Part shown: one piece after another, positions 44,538 to 55,299 of the stretch
How positions within the stretch are numbered: the stretch's first letter is position 1
Layout: the number at the start of each line of letters is the position of its first letter
Origin: Seriola aureovittata
Lineage: Eukaryota; Chordata; Actinopteri; Carangiformes; Carangidae
Direction: 5' to 3'
Assembly: GCF_021018895.1 (NCBI RefSeq)
Contig: NC_079376.1
Span: 25,718,501 to 25,782,500, forward strand
DNA: 64,000 bases
The notes under the pieces: model-generated
The model's database searches: none
What the model saw: only the letters and a program-made list of their open reading frames with translations
What the model was told of the DNA's origin: nothing
Position numbers and translations under genes: made by a program

Positions 44538-45129
44538 CTACCTTTATACAATATGGACCTTTAATATCAGCACAGGAAATTAGTAAGTCTAAAGATAACC
44601 AGTTGTTCTCTATGAAAGCTAAAATGCCTACAGTATCACAGGCTCTGCCATATCAACATATGACACTGTCCAGTTTTCCCAGTTTCACTGCTCATACTTG
44701 CAACAGTTTTGTCACGTGCAGCCACCATGGCACAACAGATTTGTGTGTTGATTCCTCTGTGAGCTCCTGCAACTTACTCTTAACACCGTTATATGTATGT
44801 ATGCAGAAGTATACCTCTCATTTTAGGAGTTCGTCAGTTGAAATTCACGGTAAAATCAGAGGCCTGTGTCCTACAGTTTTTCAGAAGATTTTGAAACAAA
44901 CACTCCTGGCCATTTCATATTGTGATTAGTCTCGTGTGTGAGTGTGAAAAAAGGAGGCACGATTCAAACTTCTCTCAAGCTCCTCATTTCTACAATTCAT
45001 CAAGATACACAAAGGAAACATAATTCTAGGGAAGGGTGGCCATGTAGGACAGAAACAAACACTTTTGGTTTTTCATTTGATTTGACTTTGACATTTGACT
45101 TTGAAGGCCTAAGTACCAAAATCTGCAAT
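44538..45129. other. No recognisable feature
   Basis: The 108-codon frame at 44603-44929 has no domain signature. Confidence 0.4.
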
Positions 45130-46230
45130 TCCTCTATTGATATTCCACATCTGGTCCAATTCTGGCGAACACAAAGAAAATCTTCAAGCTGTCAGTCAAT
45201 ACCAGATGATAACAGCCGCACTCTGCCCAGATGTGGAAGTACATGGGCCAGACTCACTGAATGTGAGTGTAGATAACACATACAGTATTGAGGTAGGAGG
45301 AGGAGGAGCTGATGAAAAAAATAGAAGGACTGAACATGAACCAGTTCATTTTAATTTGCTTGAACTGAACTTTGAGCTGTAAAGTGAGACCTTACTCAAC
45401 ACTGCTGCCAGACCAAACATCGACCTCCGAGGCTGAAACATGAAGCCAACACTGAAGAAGCAAAACCTGCAGTTCCTTTAATGACCACTAGAGTCTGGCT
45501 CCAACAGTGAGTCAGTCTCCATAGACTCCCATGTTAAAATGTCCAACTTTACAGCAGAAATAAACATGTTTACAGCCTGGTCTCTATAGATAATTTCTTC
45601 CTTCATGACAATTGTTTATATAACTAACCTGTTTACATTTTATTAAGGCTTAAAGTTATGTAGACTGGCTGTTTTGAGCGACAGGAGGATGAGCATAGTC
45701 TCCACACAAGCCCCACCTCTTTTCCCATTTCTATGCATCTGTGCCAGCGACAGCCAGAGCTGAAGGCATATTGTTTACGAGTTGTCCGTCCGTCTTCGTG
45801 AACAAAAATCTCAATAACACCTTGAAGGAATTTTTCAAATTTGGTACAAACATTCAGTAGGACTGAAGGATGAACTAATTAAATTCTGGTGGGCAAAGGT
45901 CAAAGGTCAATGTCAGTGTGACCTCACAAAACACTTTTTAGCCATTACTCAAGACTTCAAACATCAATTATGACAAAATTTCACACTAATGGTTCATATT
46001 ATTATGACTCTGGATAAACAGGGATGTAACCTGAAATTAGTCCGAGTGGCGGAGGCAGACACCCACGAGGAAGTGAATCTAATTTGATTAGTGATGAGTT
46101 AGGCAGAGTCAGACACTGCCAAGATGGTGATGGTGGAGCAGCTCACTCTGAGCTTTAAAACCACTCTTCAGAAACCTGTGGGTGAAGTCACAGAGGCTAC
46201 GTCCATCTTTAATTACAGTCTATGGCCAAC
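45130..46230 (-). repeat. Repeat family C, copy 2, split by a nested repeat A
   Basis: The reverse complement matches 16850-17490 on both sides of a foreign block: 46090-46230 gives the start (CCACAGGTTTCTGAAGAG, CTGCTCCACCATC) and 45130-45660 gives the rest. The interrupting block is repeat A copy 6 with its flanks (about 45733-46085). The end 'TCCATCTTTAATTACAGTC' extends C beyond copy 1. Confidence 0.75.
45733..46085 (+). repeat. Repeat family A, copy 6, nested in C
   Basis: Begins TGTGCCAGCGACAGCCAGAG, the head seen in copy 7, holds one monomer with a perfect DR1 at 45897-45909, and ends with CTCTGGATAAACAGGGATG and CGGAGGCAGACACCCACG. Confidence 0.8.
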
Positions 46231-46911
46231 ATACGTGACAGTTAGCCAGTGATTGGCCCTGAGATCTTTTGGCTATGATCTGGACCACATGTGAGCAGTT
46301 TGACTGGATTAAGGGGATGTGGGTGATGTTGGGGGCTACCTGTGGCCCAAAAGCACTGTGGTGCCATTCATCGAAATCTGGCATGAGCTCATCAGGCATG
46401 CCTGATTCAGAACAGTGTTGGGCCGAGCCGTTTGTTTCTGGACAGTTCTGATCTGGAAGATCACATTATACAGAAAAGCAGAGCAGAAAAAAACTGGCAT
46501 GTATTCATCACAGAATATGGCTTGAGGAAGCAGTTGAAGTAGTAGTAGTAGGCTTATGCTAACAAGCTGTTTAATAAATGCAGAAGCTGCTGTTATGAAC
46601 AAGAGTAAAAAAACTCCCGTTCAGGCCCTTGACTTTGTGAATGTGAGGATCAGGCCTGACGTGGACCAGCTGATAGTTTGAGAAACATTTTACCCCATGA
46701 ATAATTTATAGCTACCAGGATTTGGTATGACAGATCATCAGACATACAGAGGAGTGGAGGACACAACACACTGAGACAGTGAGCGACATAAGGAATTAGA
46801 CAGAGTGAGAGAGACTGATAACAAGGTTGTCAACCTCAGACAGGCATCATATGCTGGGACAAAATGTTAGACCTGGAATTGACCTAACAATGACCTGCTG
46901 CTGGCAGAGGA
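46231..46911. other. Possible dispersed repeat, otherwise no feature
   Basis: 46270-46560 ('GGACCACATGTGAGCAGTTT', 'CATGAGCTCATCAGGCATGC') resembles a fish repeat from memory, but no second copy is present here. Confidence 0.25.
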
Positions 46912-46926
46912 GTGTGTGTGTGTGTG

Positions 46927-46959
<33 letters not shown>
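46912..46959. repeat. (GT)n microsatellite
   Basis: About 24 GT units with one GC interruption. Confidence 0.94.
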
Positions 46960-47289
46960 AAATGTAGTTGTGTATGTGTGTTGATATGAGTGGGTGTGGA
47001 CAGAAAAAGTGACAAAGAGATGAAGTCATTTTAAAATAATGTGTTTGCATTTGTTCTTACTGAGAAGCCCCGCCTCCAGTGTTTCCATAGCAGTAACCTT
47101 TTCACCAGCCGATGTTGTGAAGATTGATTGGGCTCCAAGAGAGCAAGGCTCTGATCAATGTATTGATAGGTTACGACACATGGACATAGTGGTAACAACT
47201 GGATGGTGTGGCCTGGCTGTTGGGTTCAGGCTGCTGTGAAGAGCATCAGTCTCACAAATGGACAGAAGACAGTTAGTTAAGAGCTGCTG
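46960..47289. other. No recognisable feature
   Basis: Unique-looking DNA; short frame at 47039 unsupported. Confidence 0.35.
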
Positions 47290-48060
47290 GGGCTCGTTGA
47301 ACCAAATACCTTAAGTTTTCTACTTAAATATCACAGTTAAGGTTTAATTTCTTCTTAGCTGAGGGAGTTACTTCGGGGGAGTTGCACAGAATTTCAATGG
47401 TTTCCTTAGTTAGGGTTATATTTTACAACGGTAAGATTCTATTGTTTCCATGGAGACTGTTGGTTTCCTGCCATTATAACTTTTGATACATGTTATCACT
47501 TTTGGGAAGCCATAACATTAAAGGAGCTGCTATCTCATCCCCCTGTTGTTCTGACAGTAACCTTGAGATAGTGTTCAGCAGAAGAACATTTAAACTCAAC
47601 ACATCACTGGTCTGTGGACATGAAACACTTCGACTATACCTGACTGGAAAAATCATGTGACATAAAATGATAGAGCAGTCATTAAGCTGTGGAAAGTAGA
47701 GGGATCCAACTCAAATCATAAACTGCCTGCCAGTCAATGTTGTAATGTAAAATCAATTACTCATCATTAAAGGTGTCTCCAGGGCACACTCTCTTTGTGA
47801 TGTGTTCATTTTAGTATTTTCTCCTCAATTTGGTCACTGAGGTCTTCTGTGCAACAGTTTGACTGACTTTAAGTGATTCCTTAAATATAGGACCAGGATA
47901 AAGCGAAAACCTTCAATATTTAAGTGAACATGTTAAGGAAACCTTAAGGAGAAGACTGAATGGTGCTTTGTGCCACTGTTTTTATTTTAAGGAAACCTTA
48001 ACTCAGACTTTAAGGAAAATCTTAACTTAAGGTGTTTTGAGCTTAGTTGAAGCTATGGAG
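47290..48060. mobile_element. Fold-back or Harbinger-like MITE
   Basis: Inverted termini: CCTTAAGTT (47309) with AACTTAAGG (48024-48032), and AGTTAAGGTTT (47335) with AAACCTTAACT (47993-48003), at matching distances. Interior phrases 'GTTTCCATGGAGACTGTTGG' and 'CATGTGACATAAAATGATAG' match a dispersed fish element I recall as Harbinger-like. It has no transposase, and the outer boundary is approximate. Confidence 0.55.
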
Positions 48061-48579
48061 TCAAATCTATTCAGTTTACGTCATTTCATCATGATAATTT
48101 ACTCAGTATTAATACGAGTAAAAAGGAGTAAAAATGTGATTCTGCACATGCCCAGTCTAAATGTTGAGCACCAAATCCAAACAGTCCAAATCCATAAACC
48201 ATCAAGTTTACGATTGGTCTCAAGTGGACTTTCTCCAGACTTCAACAGAGGCTGCTCGGGGTTCACACTTCACCAGACACTTGTTAGATTATCCCTTTGT
48301 CTTAGCAACATGGCTGTGAGGATGGATATGATGTTATCCCATCTCACACTGCAACCTTACTGACTTCATGTGATGGCAGTCAACACATTACCTTACGTAT
48401 GGCCAAAAACCTCAGGGGCTTAGTCCACAAGCCTAGAGGGATCAACAGTGTTTTTTTCTGCAGGGATTTCCACAACATGTGGTCCCCACCTTTTGTGGCC
48501 TTTCACTGTTGATGTTTTACAACCATTAATGGCCCAATACAACTAGATGATGTAAGTAATTATATTGACAGTCATATGC
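48061..48579. other. No recognisable feature
   Basis: The 108-codon frame at 48037-48363 is partly in the preceding element and has no signature. Confidence 0.4.
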
Positions 48580-48905
48580 AGGAGAGGCAAACCAGGCAAA
48601 TGTTTTGGGCCCCCAAGGGGAAAAGGGGTGTCCGATGGCCCCTCATATTGGCACATTTTGCAATGACAAATTTAAAACCCCTTAAACCTCCAATAAACAC
48701 AGACACTACATCCTGCTGCCCCAAAACCCCCGATTATATTTGATGTAGGTTGTGTCTACCCCTTGCCTACATGTGAGGTATTCATGGAGCATCTGTAAAT
48801 GGTAGCATCTGTCAATGGTCTGTATGTGGGGGGGGGTTTCTGGGCTTCGATGGGCTTGTTTACCTGGGGACCCCCAGAGTCTAAAATTGCCACCGTAACT
48901 GCTGA
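48580..48905. repeat. Probable dispersed repeat
   Basis: Phrases such as TTTTGGGCCCCCAAGGGG and GGGGACCCCCAGAGTCTAAA resemble a dispersed fish repeat; a G10 run lies near 48830. Single copy here. Confidence 0.3.
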
Positions 48906-48929
48906 CAGAGGGGCTTCTACAAGGAACTG

Positions 48930-49145
48930 AATTAAAGGTCTGAAAAAGTTTCAGTTTTTGATTTTTAATAAATTTGTAAAATACTTTTAAAAAAATGTTT
49001 GAACTCAGTAAACTATATGGACAACCCTGCTGTCCGTATAGTTTACTGAGAGTAGACTGATAGGAAAAATGTCAGGTTTATCCATTCAAAACTAAATCTA
49101 CAACACAATAAAGTAAAGGTATCTGAATAATTGTCCTTATGCCTT
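48930..49145 (+). mobile_element. 3' end of a Tc1/mariner element carrying an inserted palindrome
   Basis: TCAGTTTTTGATTTTTAATAA and AGTAGACTGATAGGAAAAAT..ACACAATAAAGTAAAGGTATCTGAATAA correspond in order to the right end of fish Tc1 elements and to the copy at 16740-16849. A 47-bp palindrome (49004-49050) sits between them and has no counterpart in the other copy. Confidence 0.6.
49004..49050. repeat. Near-perfect 20-bp inverted repeat, 7-bp loop
   Basis: Arm CTCAGTAAACTATATGGACA pairs with TGTCCGTATAGTTTACTGAG (one mismatch). The loop is ACCCTGC. Confidence 0.92.
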
Positions 49146-49489
49146 TTTCCTAATGGGGTACAATGAGATGAGGTAGTAATAGGATTCCTGACCTGGACCC
49201 ACAGTCAGATGAAGGAATGGTTTTCAGTTCTTTCTCCTGATCTTCAAGGATCAAGCTCAGGTTCAGGGTTTAGTCACAGTTCATTACTACCCCAGTGGAT
49301 GTGACCGTACCCCATTACAGGATCTTCAGGGTCAGGTCTGGCCTACATCTACAAAATCTGTATCTTTTACTTGTTTTTTTAGAAATCTGGTGAAGGGCTG
49401 TTTTTTTATCTTTTTCTGGTTTCGTATTGTCTCTCTGTTCATCGTCTAGTCCGGGACTGTGACTGCTCAGATGTCCATTGACGGTTTGG
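49146..49489. other. No recognisable feature
   Basis: Unique-looking DNA. Confidence 0.35.
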
Positions 49490-49990
49490 ATTACTTCAGT
49501 GTTAGCGGCTCCAGATATCAAACAGACCCGGTGATTCTAACACTGAATAAAGCAGTTTGACATTTAAAGTCAGTGTTTGAGCGACGCTGTACGGCGATTG
49601 ATGCTGACCTTTGTTTGGATTGTTTCTCTGATAACTTATGAACCAGACGTTCAGCAGGTTTTTACCAGCAGCTGAATTATCCACAGAGGTGTCCTCCTCT
49701 CCATAACAAACACACAGGGGATTAAAACCAGTAGAAACACCCAGAAAACAGTTTGACTTAAAAAATCAAAGATTCACCGACGCTCTCCAGAGACACAGGA
49801 CAGGACGTCTCCAGCAGCTGGGAGCTGAGCTGTCTCACATTTCCTCAGCTTGTTTCTCTGATAACTTCAGATCCAGACGTCCGACGACTAAAATCCTTCA
49901 TCTGGGTCAAATATAGAGCTGAAAACCACCAAGGTGGAAAAAGTGTATGTGGCTTAAAACTAGATAAAAGTCAATGTTGAGCTTCTGTCA
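49490..49990. repeat. Probable dispersed repeat with internal duplication
   Basis: TGTTTCTCTGATAACTT plus a 'CAGACGTYC' phrase occurs twice, at 49621 and 49851, 230 bp apart. Wording (CCACAGAGGTGTCCTCCTCT, CTCCAGCAGCTGGGAGCTGA) matches a fish repeat I recognise without a name. Confidence 0.4.
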
Positions 49991-51114
49991 GACAAACACA
50001 CTGACACATGATCACAGAGGATATGATGTCATTGACAGGTGACCAACAAAACAGAGCTTTACCATGATTAAAAATCACAGATTTTTCTGGTTTGAAAATT
50101 GATGGAAACATTTGGGAAAATGTAAGAACACAACTCAACAACATATAGAACACAGGTCTTGTTGTTTTTAAACATTTTTATGTGGAAAAGTTACATATCA
50201 TGACTTTAAATCAAACTTGAAATGGAAAATGTACCTGGACAAGTTACTTCCCTCTTTGACTCTGCTTCTGATGTTTGAGCTGAGCTCTGAGTCAAAGATG
50301 GATCTGATCAACAGATATGTTCTGATATACACAGCTCAGCTACTGCCTTTAGTTCACTCAGGTTTACAGTCAGAACAGTTTCCATATGATGTCAGTCACA
50401 TACAGTAGAAGTATATTTCATTTCCTGTTACATACTTACTGTCCTACATGACAAACATTGTTTTACACTGGTATTCAGAAGGTTGAGAGGTACTGTACAT
50501 TTCAATTAGCACTAATACAACAGACAAAAGGTTTCATGTATCATGTTAGGGCCTTTCAAAAGTAGAGTTCAGCTCTTAATTTGAAACATAAGGCTGCTTT
50601 ATGGCCACGCACTCACAATGTTTCAGCTAAAAGTCGACATCAGAGCGCATCAGTGATTGACAGTGATAAAAGCTAATGTGAAAACTTCAGAAGAGTCACT
50701 TAAATCGTCCTTTTCTGCTGCTCGGATTCATTTTTGAGACATGAGAAACACATTGTACTGATGATGAAATGAATTTTTTCTGCACCTCTCAGTAGACTTC
50801 TTGACAATAACACATCTGAGAGCTGTCGGTGTGCAGGGGCCACGAGAGGAGAGCAGAACACATGGCACCACTGACACAGCTGCTGTCTGTGAAAATGAGT
50901 GACTGAGTCATTCCCTGTTTTAACATGACAGTTTGAAAGGCCTCAGAGAACGTGGTGGTGTTAGATTTAACGTGGTATATGCTGTAAAATAAAAGAAGTG
51001 ACCTGGGTTCTTCATTGTGATGTAATAGTCCAATGCAGCTACCTGAAATACAAAGAACTTCATTAGTCCAGCTGATCCAGCCCACACAGCATGTACAGTA
51101 TCACTACCATCAGG
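49991..51114. other. No recognisable feature
   Basis: About 1.1 kb of unique-looking DNA. The 98-codon minus frame at 50789 has no signature. Confidence 0.4.
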
Positions 51115-51480
51115 AGGCGTCTGATTGGTTCCAGATTCATCCTGCAGCAGAACAACGAGTCATAAAGAACTATCTTCACAGACAGGAAGGACCAGGAGTC
51201 TTGCAGCCCTGATCTCAGCATCATGGAGTCAGTCTGGGATCACATGAAGAGACAGAGGACACCGAGAAAGACTGAATCCACAGGAGAACCATGGCAGGTT
51301 CTCCAAGATGCTGGAACAATCTACCTGACAAGAACCGGAAGAACTGTGAGCAGGTGTATGAGGAGAACTTGAGCTGTTCTAAAGACAAAGAGGGGTCACA
51401 GCAAATACTGATCTGATACGGCTTTTTTCTCTTTACTGCACTTCAGATGAAGTTCACTGAGAAATAAAACTATTCATGAC
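51115..51480 (+). pseudogene. Tc1-like transposase C-terminal fragment
   Basis: Plus-strand frames, with stops and shifts, show RLIGSRFILQQNN (family form 'FxFQQDND', around the second catalytic Asp, here changed to Asn), then SPDLSIMESVWDHMKR (family form 'SPDLNPIExVWDxLxR', leading to the third acidic residue), then GHSKY before the stop and an AATAAAACTATT polyadenylation-like end. The N-terminal two thirds is missing. Non-functional. Confidence 0.65.
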
Positions 51481-51710
51481 ACAGTTGCACAGTTCATTAT
51501 ATGCAGTATACAACAAAACTGAGTAGCGCCCTGATCAGAATTAACTTAAATTATTAATCCTGACCATTTAGTAGAATTACATTAGTTGAAGAATGAATGA
51601 AAAAAGGAATGTTTGACTCATGAAACTATAATGAAAAGTTCATATTACTGGTGTTCCCCTTTATCTTTGATTTTATATTATTATTTTGCATTATGATGTA
51701 ATGTTTTCTT
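51481..51710. other. No recognisable feature
   Basis: Short AT-rich spacer between two transposon remnants. Confidence 0.35.
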
Positions 51711-51785
51711 AAGTGGACCACAGGAAGAGTAGCGGCTAGCTTGTTAGTGGCTAATGGGGATCCAAATAATAAATAAATAAATGAA
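51711..51785 (+). mobile_element. LINE 3' tail
   Basis: GTGGACCACAGGAAGAGTAG, GCTAATGGGGATCCAAATAA and an (AAAT)n tail are the familiar 3' terminus of a fish non-LTR retrotransposon. Only the end is present, as expected from 5' truncation. Confidence 0.65.
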
Positions 51786-52482
51786 CATTAAAACCAACTC
51801 CAACTAAAGTTGGTTCACTCTTCATTAGAGAGATTTCTTTTTTTTTTTGTGAGATTTCCACCTTTATGTTTGATGACAGATTTGATGCTGGTAGACATGA
51901 AAGATACCAGTTTTGTTTCTCTATCTTCTGCTTTAAAATCTTCTAAAGGTTTTCTGTTGGATTTAAGTCATGGACCTTTTTTAGGTAATTGCTCCATTCC
52001 ACCTTTTGCTCTCATGCAGCCTCATATCAATCTGCAGTTTTGAAGTCAGTGTCCTTCTCACTGTCTGATCAGCCACTGAATCACAAGTTGCTACAGATAA
52101 TCCTGTTCAACAAACTGAGTACAACAAACAACCTGGACACCCTCCAGCACTGAAATCACACAGTGAGGAGCTACAGAACTTCATTCAGTGTCCGTGTGCA
52201 GGAAGTGAGATGAGGTTCAGGTGAACACACAGACTGACAGACAGGTGACTCTGCCATGTCTTCACCTCCTCCTCGCGCCATGCTGCTCCATTAATCCCCA
52301 CATTCCTCCACCCCTCTGACCTTCCTGTGGGACGGGTCAAAGGTTACACTCACCACAGGACCCTCCTCAGAGCGCCATATTCCCAGAGGGAGCACTCAAC
52401 TTCAGCCCTCACCTCTGACCTGAGGACAGGAGATGGAGAGACAGGAGGGTCATGGTCAAGGAGTGTCTGCTCAATGTCAGGA
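51786..52482. other. No recognisable feature
   Basis: Unique-looking DNA; T12 run at about 51838. Confidence 0.4.
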
Positions 52483-52494
52483 GCACACACACAA

Positions 52495-52546
<52 letters not shown>
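52483..52546. repeat. (CA)n microsatellite
   Basis: About 25 pure CA units after a short interrupted start. Confidence 0.96.
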
Positions 52547-52548
<2 letters not shown>

Positions 52549-52713
52549 ATGTGAGATGTCAGGACTCATTACATAATAGATTCCTTAGCCCCTTACCCTA
52601 AACCTAAACCTGATTCTGACATGAACCCCAAACCAAGTCTGAAGACCAGACAACATGTCCTCACAACAATAGCTTCAAACCAGAATATGTCCACACAACC
52701 AAAGGAAAACATG

Positions 52714-52715
<2 letters not shown>

Positions 52716-52771
<56 letters not shown>

Positions 52772-52784
52772 CACACACACACAC
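52716..52784. repeat. (CA)n microsatellite
   Basis: About 34 units with one CG interruption; 170 bp from the previous array. Confidence 0.96.
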
Positions 52785-52895
52785 TGTGGCTGTCGTCATC
52801 CATCACCCAGGCGCGTTTCAGCCCCAGACTACTTCTGGATGTCAACATAGACACTATTGATTTCCCATTCATCTGGACCAAAGACCTACAGGAGA

Positions 52896-53080
52896 GAAAG
52901 GAAAGGAAAGGAAAGGAAAAGAAAGGAAAAGAAAGGAAAGGAAAGGAAAGTGGAACAGGGGAAGTGAAAAGAAGGCAAGATAAGGAAGGTAGAAGATTAG
53001 AAGAAAGAAAAATAACTAGAAAAAGAGCTGGAAGTGTGAGAAATAAAAAAACAAGAAAAAGGAAAGGAAAGAGGACAGGT
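52896..53080 (+). repeat. (GGAAA)n pentanucleotide and flanking polypurine tract
   Basis: GGAAA/GAAAA units at 52896-52950, then 130 bp nearly pure A/G. Confidence 0.92.
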
Positions 53081-53514
53081 CAGGATATTAAAGGGACAAT
53101 AGACAAGTTTTTTGCTTTAACTTATCATTGTGAAGTGCATGTTGATTGAACAATGTAATGGCTGTAGAATAATGAAGCCATCAGTGTTTAGATTGGTTCC
53201 CTGTAATACAAAGGACGTGTGTCTGCCAATGCACAACCAAAACAGAGAGTGGATAGTGTTTTTCTTTCCCTGGTAGCTTTCGTTAGCTTTCCCCAGGTAG
53301 CAGAAATGGTGATGACGGTGTACCATTGTTGTTCAGATTGGGATTCTTACGGTTGTTTCTTGCAATGAACAGTAGCTAATGCAGTTGCTAATGCTACCGC
53401 GAGCAGCCAGAAACAAACAACTTATTGTCTGTTTGAAAATGTAAACTAATTACATGTTTCCTCAGGGGGAGCTCTCTAAAATGAGCAGTGGGGGGTTGTA
53501 TTTTGCTCCTATAA
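53081..53514. other. No recognisable feature
   Basis: Unique-looking DNA between two polypurine tracts, with CAGTAGCTAATGCAGTTGCT near 53370. Confidence 0.4.
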
Positions 53515-53895
53515 TGAAAGACAGGAGCAGAAGCAGAAATGACAGGGAGGGAAAGAAAGGAAGAAAAAAAAACAAACAACAAAAGGAAAAGATGATGATA
53601 AAGAAAAGAAGAAGGGAAAGCAGGAGAAGAAAAAAAGCAACAAGAATAGCGAAGCAAAGGAAAAGAAAGAAAGGAACAGGTGACAAAAGGAAGTAAAGAA
53701 GGAGACAAGAGGAAAAGATATAAAGGAAAGAAGTGAGAGGAAATCTATGGAAAAGAAAAAGCAAAACAAGGAGAGAAGGGAACAAAAGTTAGGAGGAGAG
53801 GAAAGAAAGGAAGGAAATGAAGGTAGGGTAAAGATACAAGGAGAGCACAGGACAGAAAATGAAATGAGGGGAGGAAAAGAAATTAAAAAAGCTAG
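53515..53895 (+). repeat. 380-bp polypurine tract
   Basis: Almost only A/G on the plus strand. The 80-107 codon frames in it (Lys/Arg-rich or Phe/Leu/Ser-rich) are compositional artefacts. Confidence 0.88.
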
Positions 53896-53923
53896 ATCTG
53901 AGGATGATAAATAAAGTATGTGG

Positions 53924-53961
53924 GTATGTATGTATGTATCTATCTATCTATCTATCTATCT
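53924..53961. repeat. (TATG)n(TATC)n tetranucleotide microsatellite
   Basis: TATG/TGTA units switch to TATC units at about 53938. Confidence 0.93.
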
Positions 53962-54099
53962 GACAGTGGTGGTTTGACTGAATAAACAAGAACAAGAACC
54001 TTAAATCAACAACGAGTTAGCACTAAAGCTGGAGGTTGTGGTGGTGGAGGACGCATCTGATGCAAGTGACGGTTATAGTGCTTCATGGGTAACTGAGTT

Positions 54100-54665
54100 T
54101 TTATGCCTCAGCACCAGCGACAGTCGGAGCCGGAGGCATTATGTTTTCAGGTTGTCCCTCCATCCGTCCCATTCTCATGGACACGATATCTCAGTAACAC
54201 CCTGATGGAACTTCTTCAAGTTCAGCACAAACATTCATGCGGACTCAAGGATGAAATGATGAAAGGTGAAAGGTCAAGCTTACGTGACCTCACAAAACAC
54301 ACCGTTCTGACCTCTTGAATGTGATATTTCAACCACCTTAAGGAAATTTCTTTAGATTTGGCACAAACATTCACTTAGACTCAAGAATGAACTGATTAGA
54401 TTCGAATTTGAAAGTCAAAGGTCAAAGGTCACTGTGACCTCACAAAACATGTTTTTGGCCATAACTCACAAATTCATACACTAATTATGACACAATTTAA
54501 CCCAAATGTGTAAAAGGATAAAATGAAGTGATGATGTTTCATATTCAAAGGGTCAAAGGTCATCTTCACTGTGACATCATAATGTTCTGTAAAAAGCACC
54601 CCTGGCTATTACTCAACACTGTAACTCAGGAAGGAGAGACTGTGAGCAACCATGAGCTGGTGATT
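54100..54665 (+). repeat. Repeat family A, copy 7 (most complete head)
   Basis: Starts ATGCCTCAGCACCAGCGACA and GGTTGTCCCTCCATCCGTCC (family head), then three monomers with AAAGGTCA anchors at 54269, 54424 and 54555 (155 and 131 bp apart). Perfect DR1 at 54419-54431, preceded by a further AAGTCA half-site, and immediately overlapping a perfect palindrome at 54426-54440. Ends in the GGAAGGAGAGACTGTGAGCA tail. Confidence 0.8.
54419..54440. promoter_or_regulatory. Composite DR1 plus palindromic half-site module
   Basis: Three AGGTCA half-sites share one 22-bp block: a direct pair spaced by 1 bp, whose second half-site also forms a 3-bp spaced palindrome with TGACCT. Both geometries are exact consensus. 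Binding is inferred. Confidence 0.6.
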
Positions 54666-55299
54666 GTAGTTTTACACTGTTGTATGTTATATGAAGGATA
54701 CAGTATATAACTCAATTGCATGCAAAGAATAGTGAGACTTCAGTGAAATGGTGGGCACTGAATATAAGGCAGTAGGTAGCAAATATGGACAGAACTGTAC
54801 AGCAAATATGTATTTTGTGAGCACATGTAGAACTGGAACAGAACCAGAGCCAGCTCTACACACAGACATAAAAGCCTATTTCAGAACATCTTTCAAAAAC
54901 CCATCAACAGACACACACACACATCTACCAAACTACAGTGTCAGTGTGACACAAATTTTGAATTATTTGAAGATCACATCACTTACGCTGTGAGCATGTC
55001 ACGGTTGCTTCATGGTTTCATTCAGTGATTCATTCATCTGTCCTGTTGTTTCAGCCCCAGCCCTGCAGTAACCCCACACCCACCCGCTCACCTTTCCTTT
55101 CTTTGGGTCATTAAACATGTATATAACTTTCAACCAGATTATGTGAACTGCAGTTATTTTATCTTTTTTATTTCACTTGGAGAAAAACAAGTAGAGGAGC
55201 GTCGTTCCGGTGGCTCCAGCAGCTCTACACCCAGGCTAATAGATCCTGCTTTTGGATAAGTGGATAACTTTAGACTCTTTCTGTAGTTCTGGACAATCT
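54666..55299. other. No recognisable feature
   Basis: Unique-looking DNA. Confidence 0.4.

Noticed and set aside
53394..53785. Hydrophobic 86-107 codon minus-strand frames resembling membrane proteins
   Set aside because: Pure effect of TTC/TCC/CTT codons from a polypurine tract.
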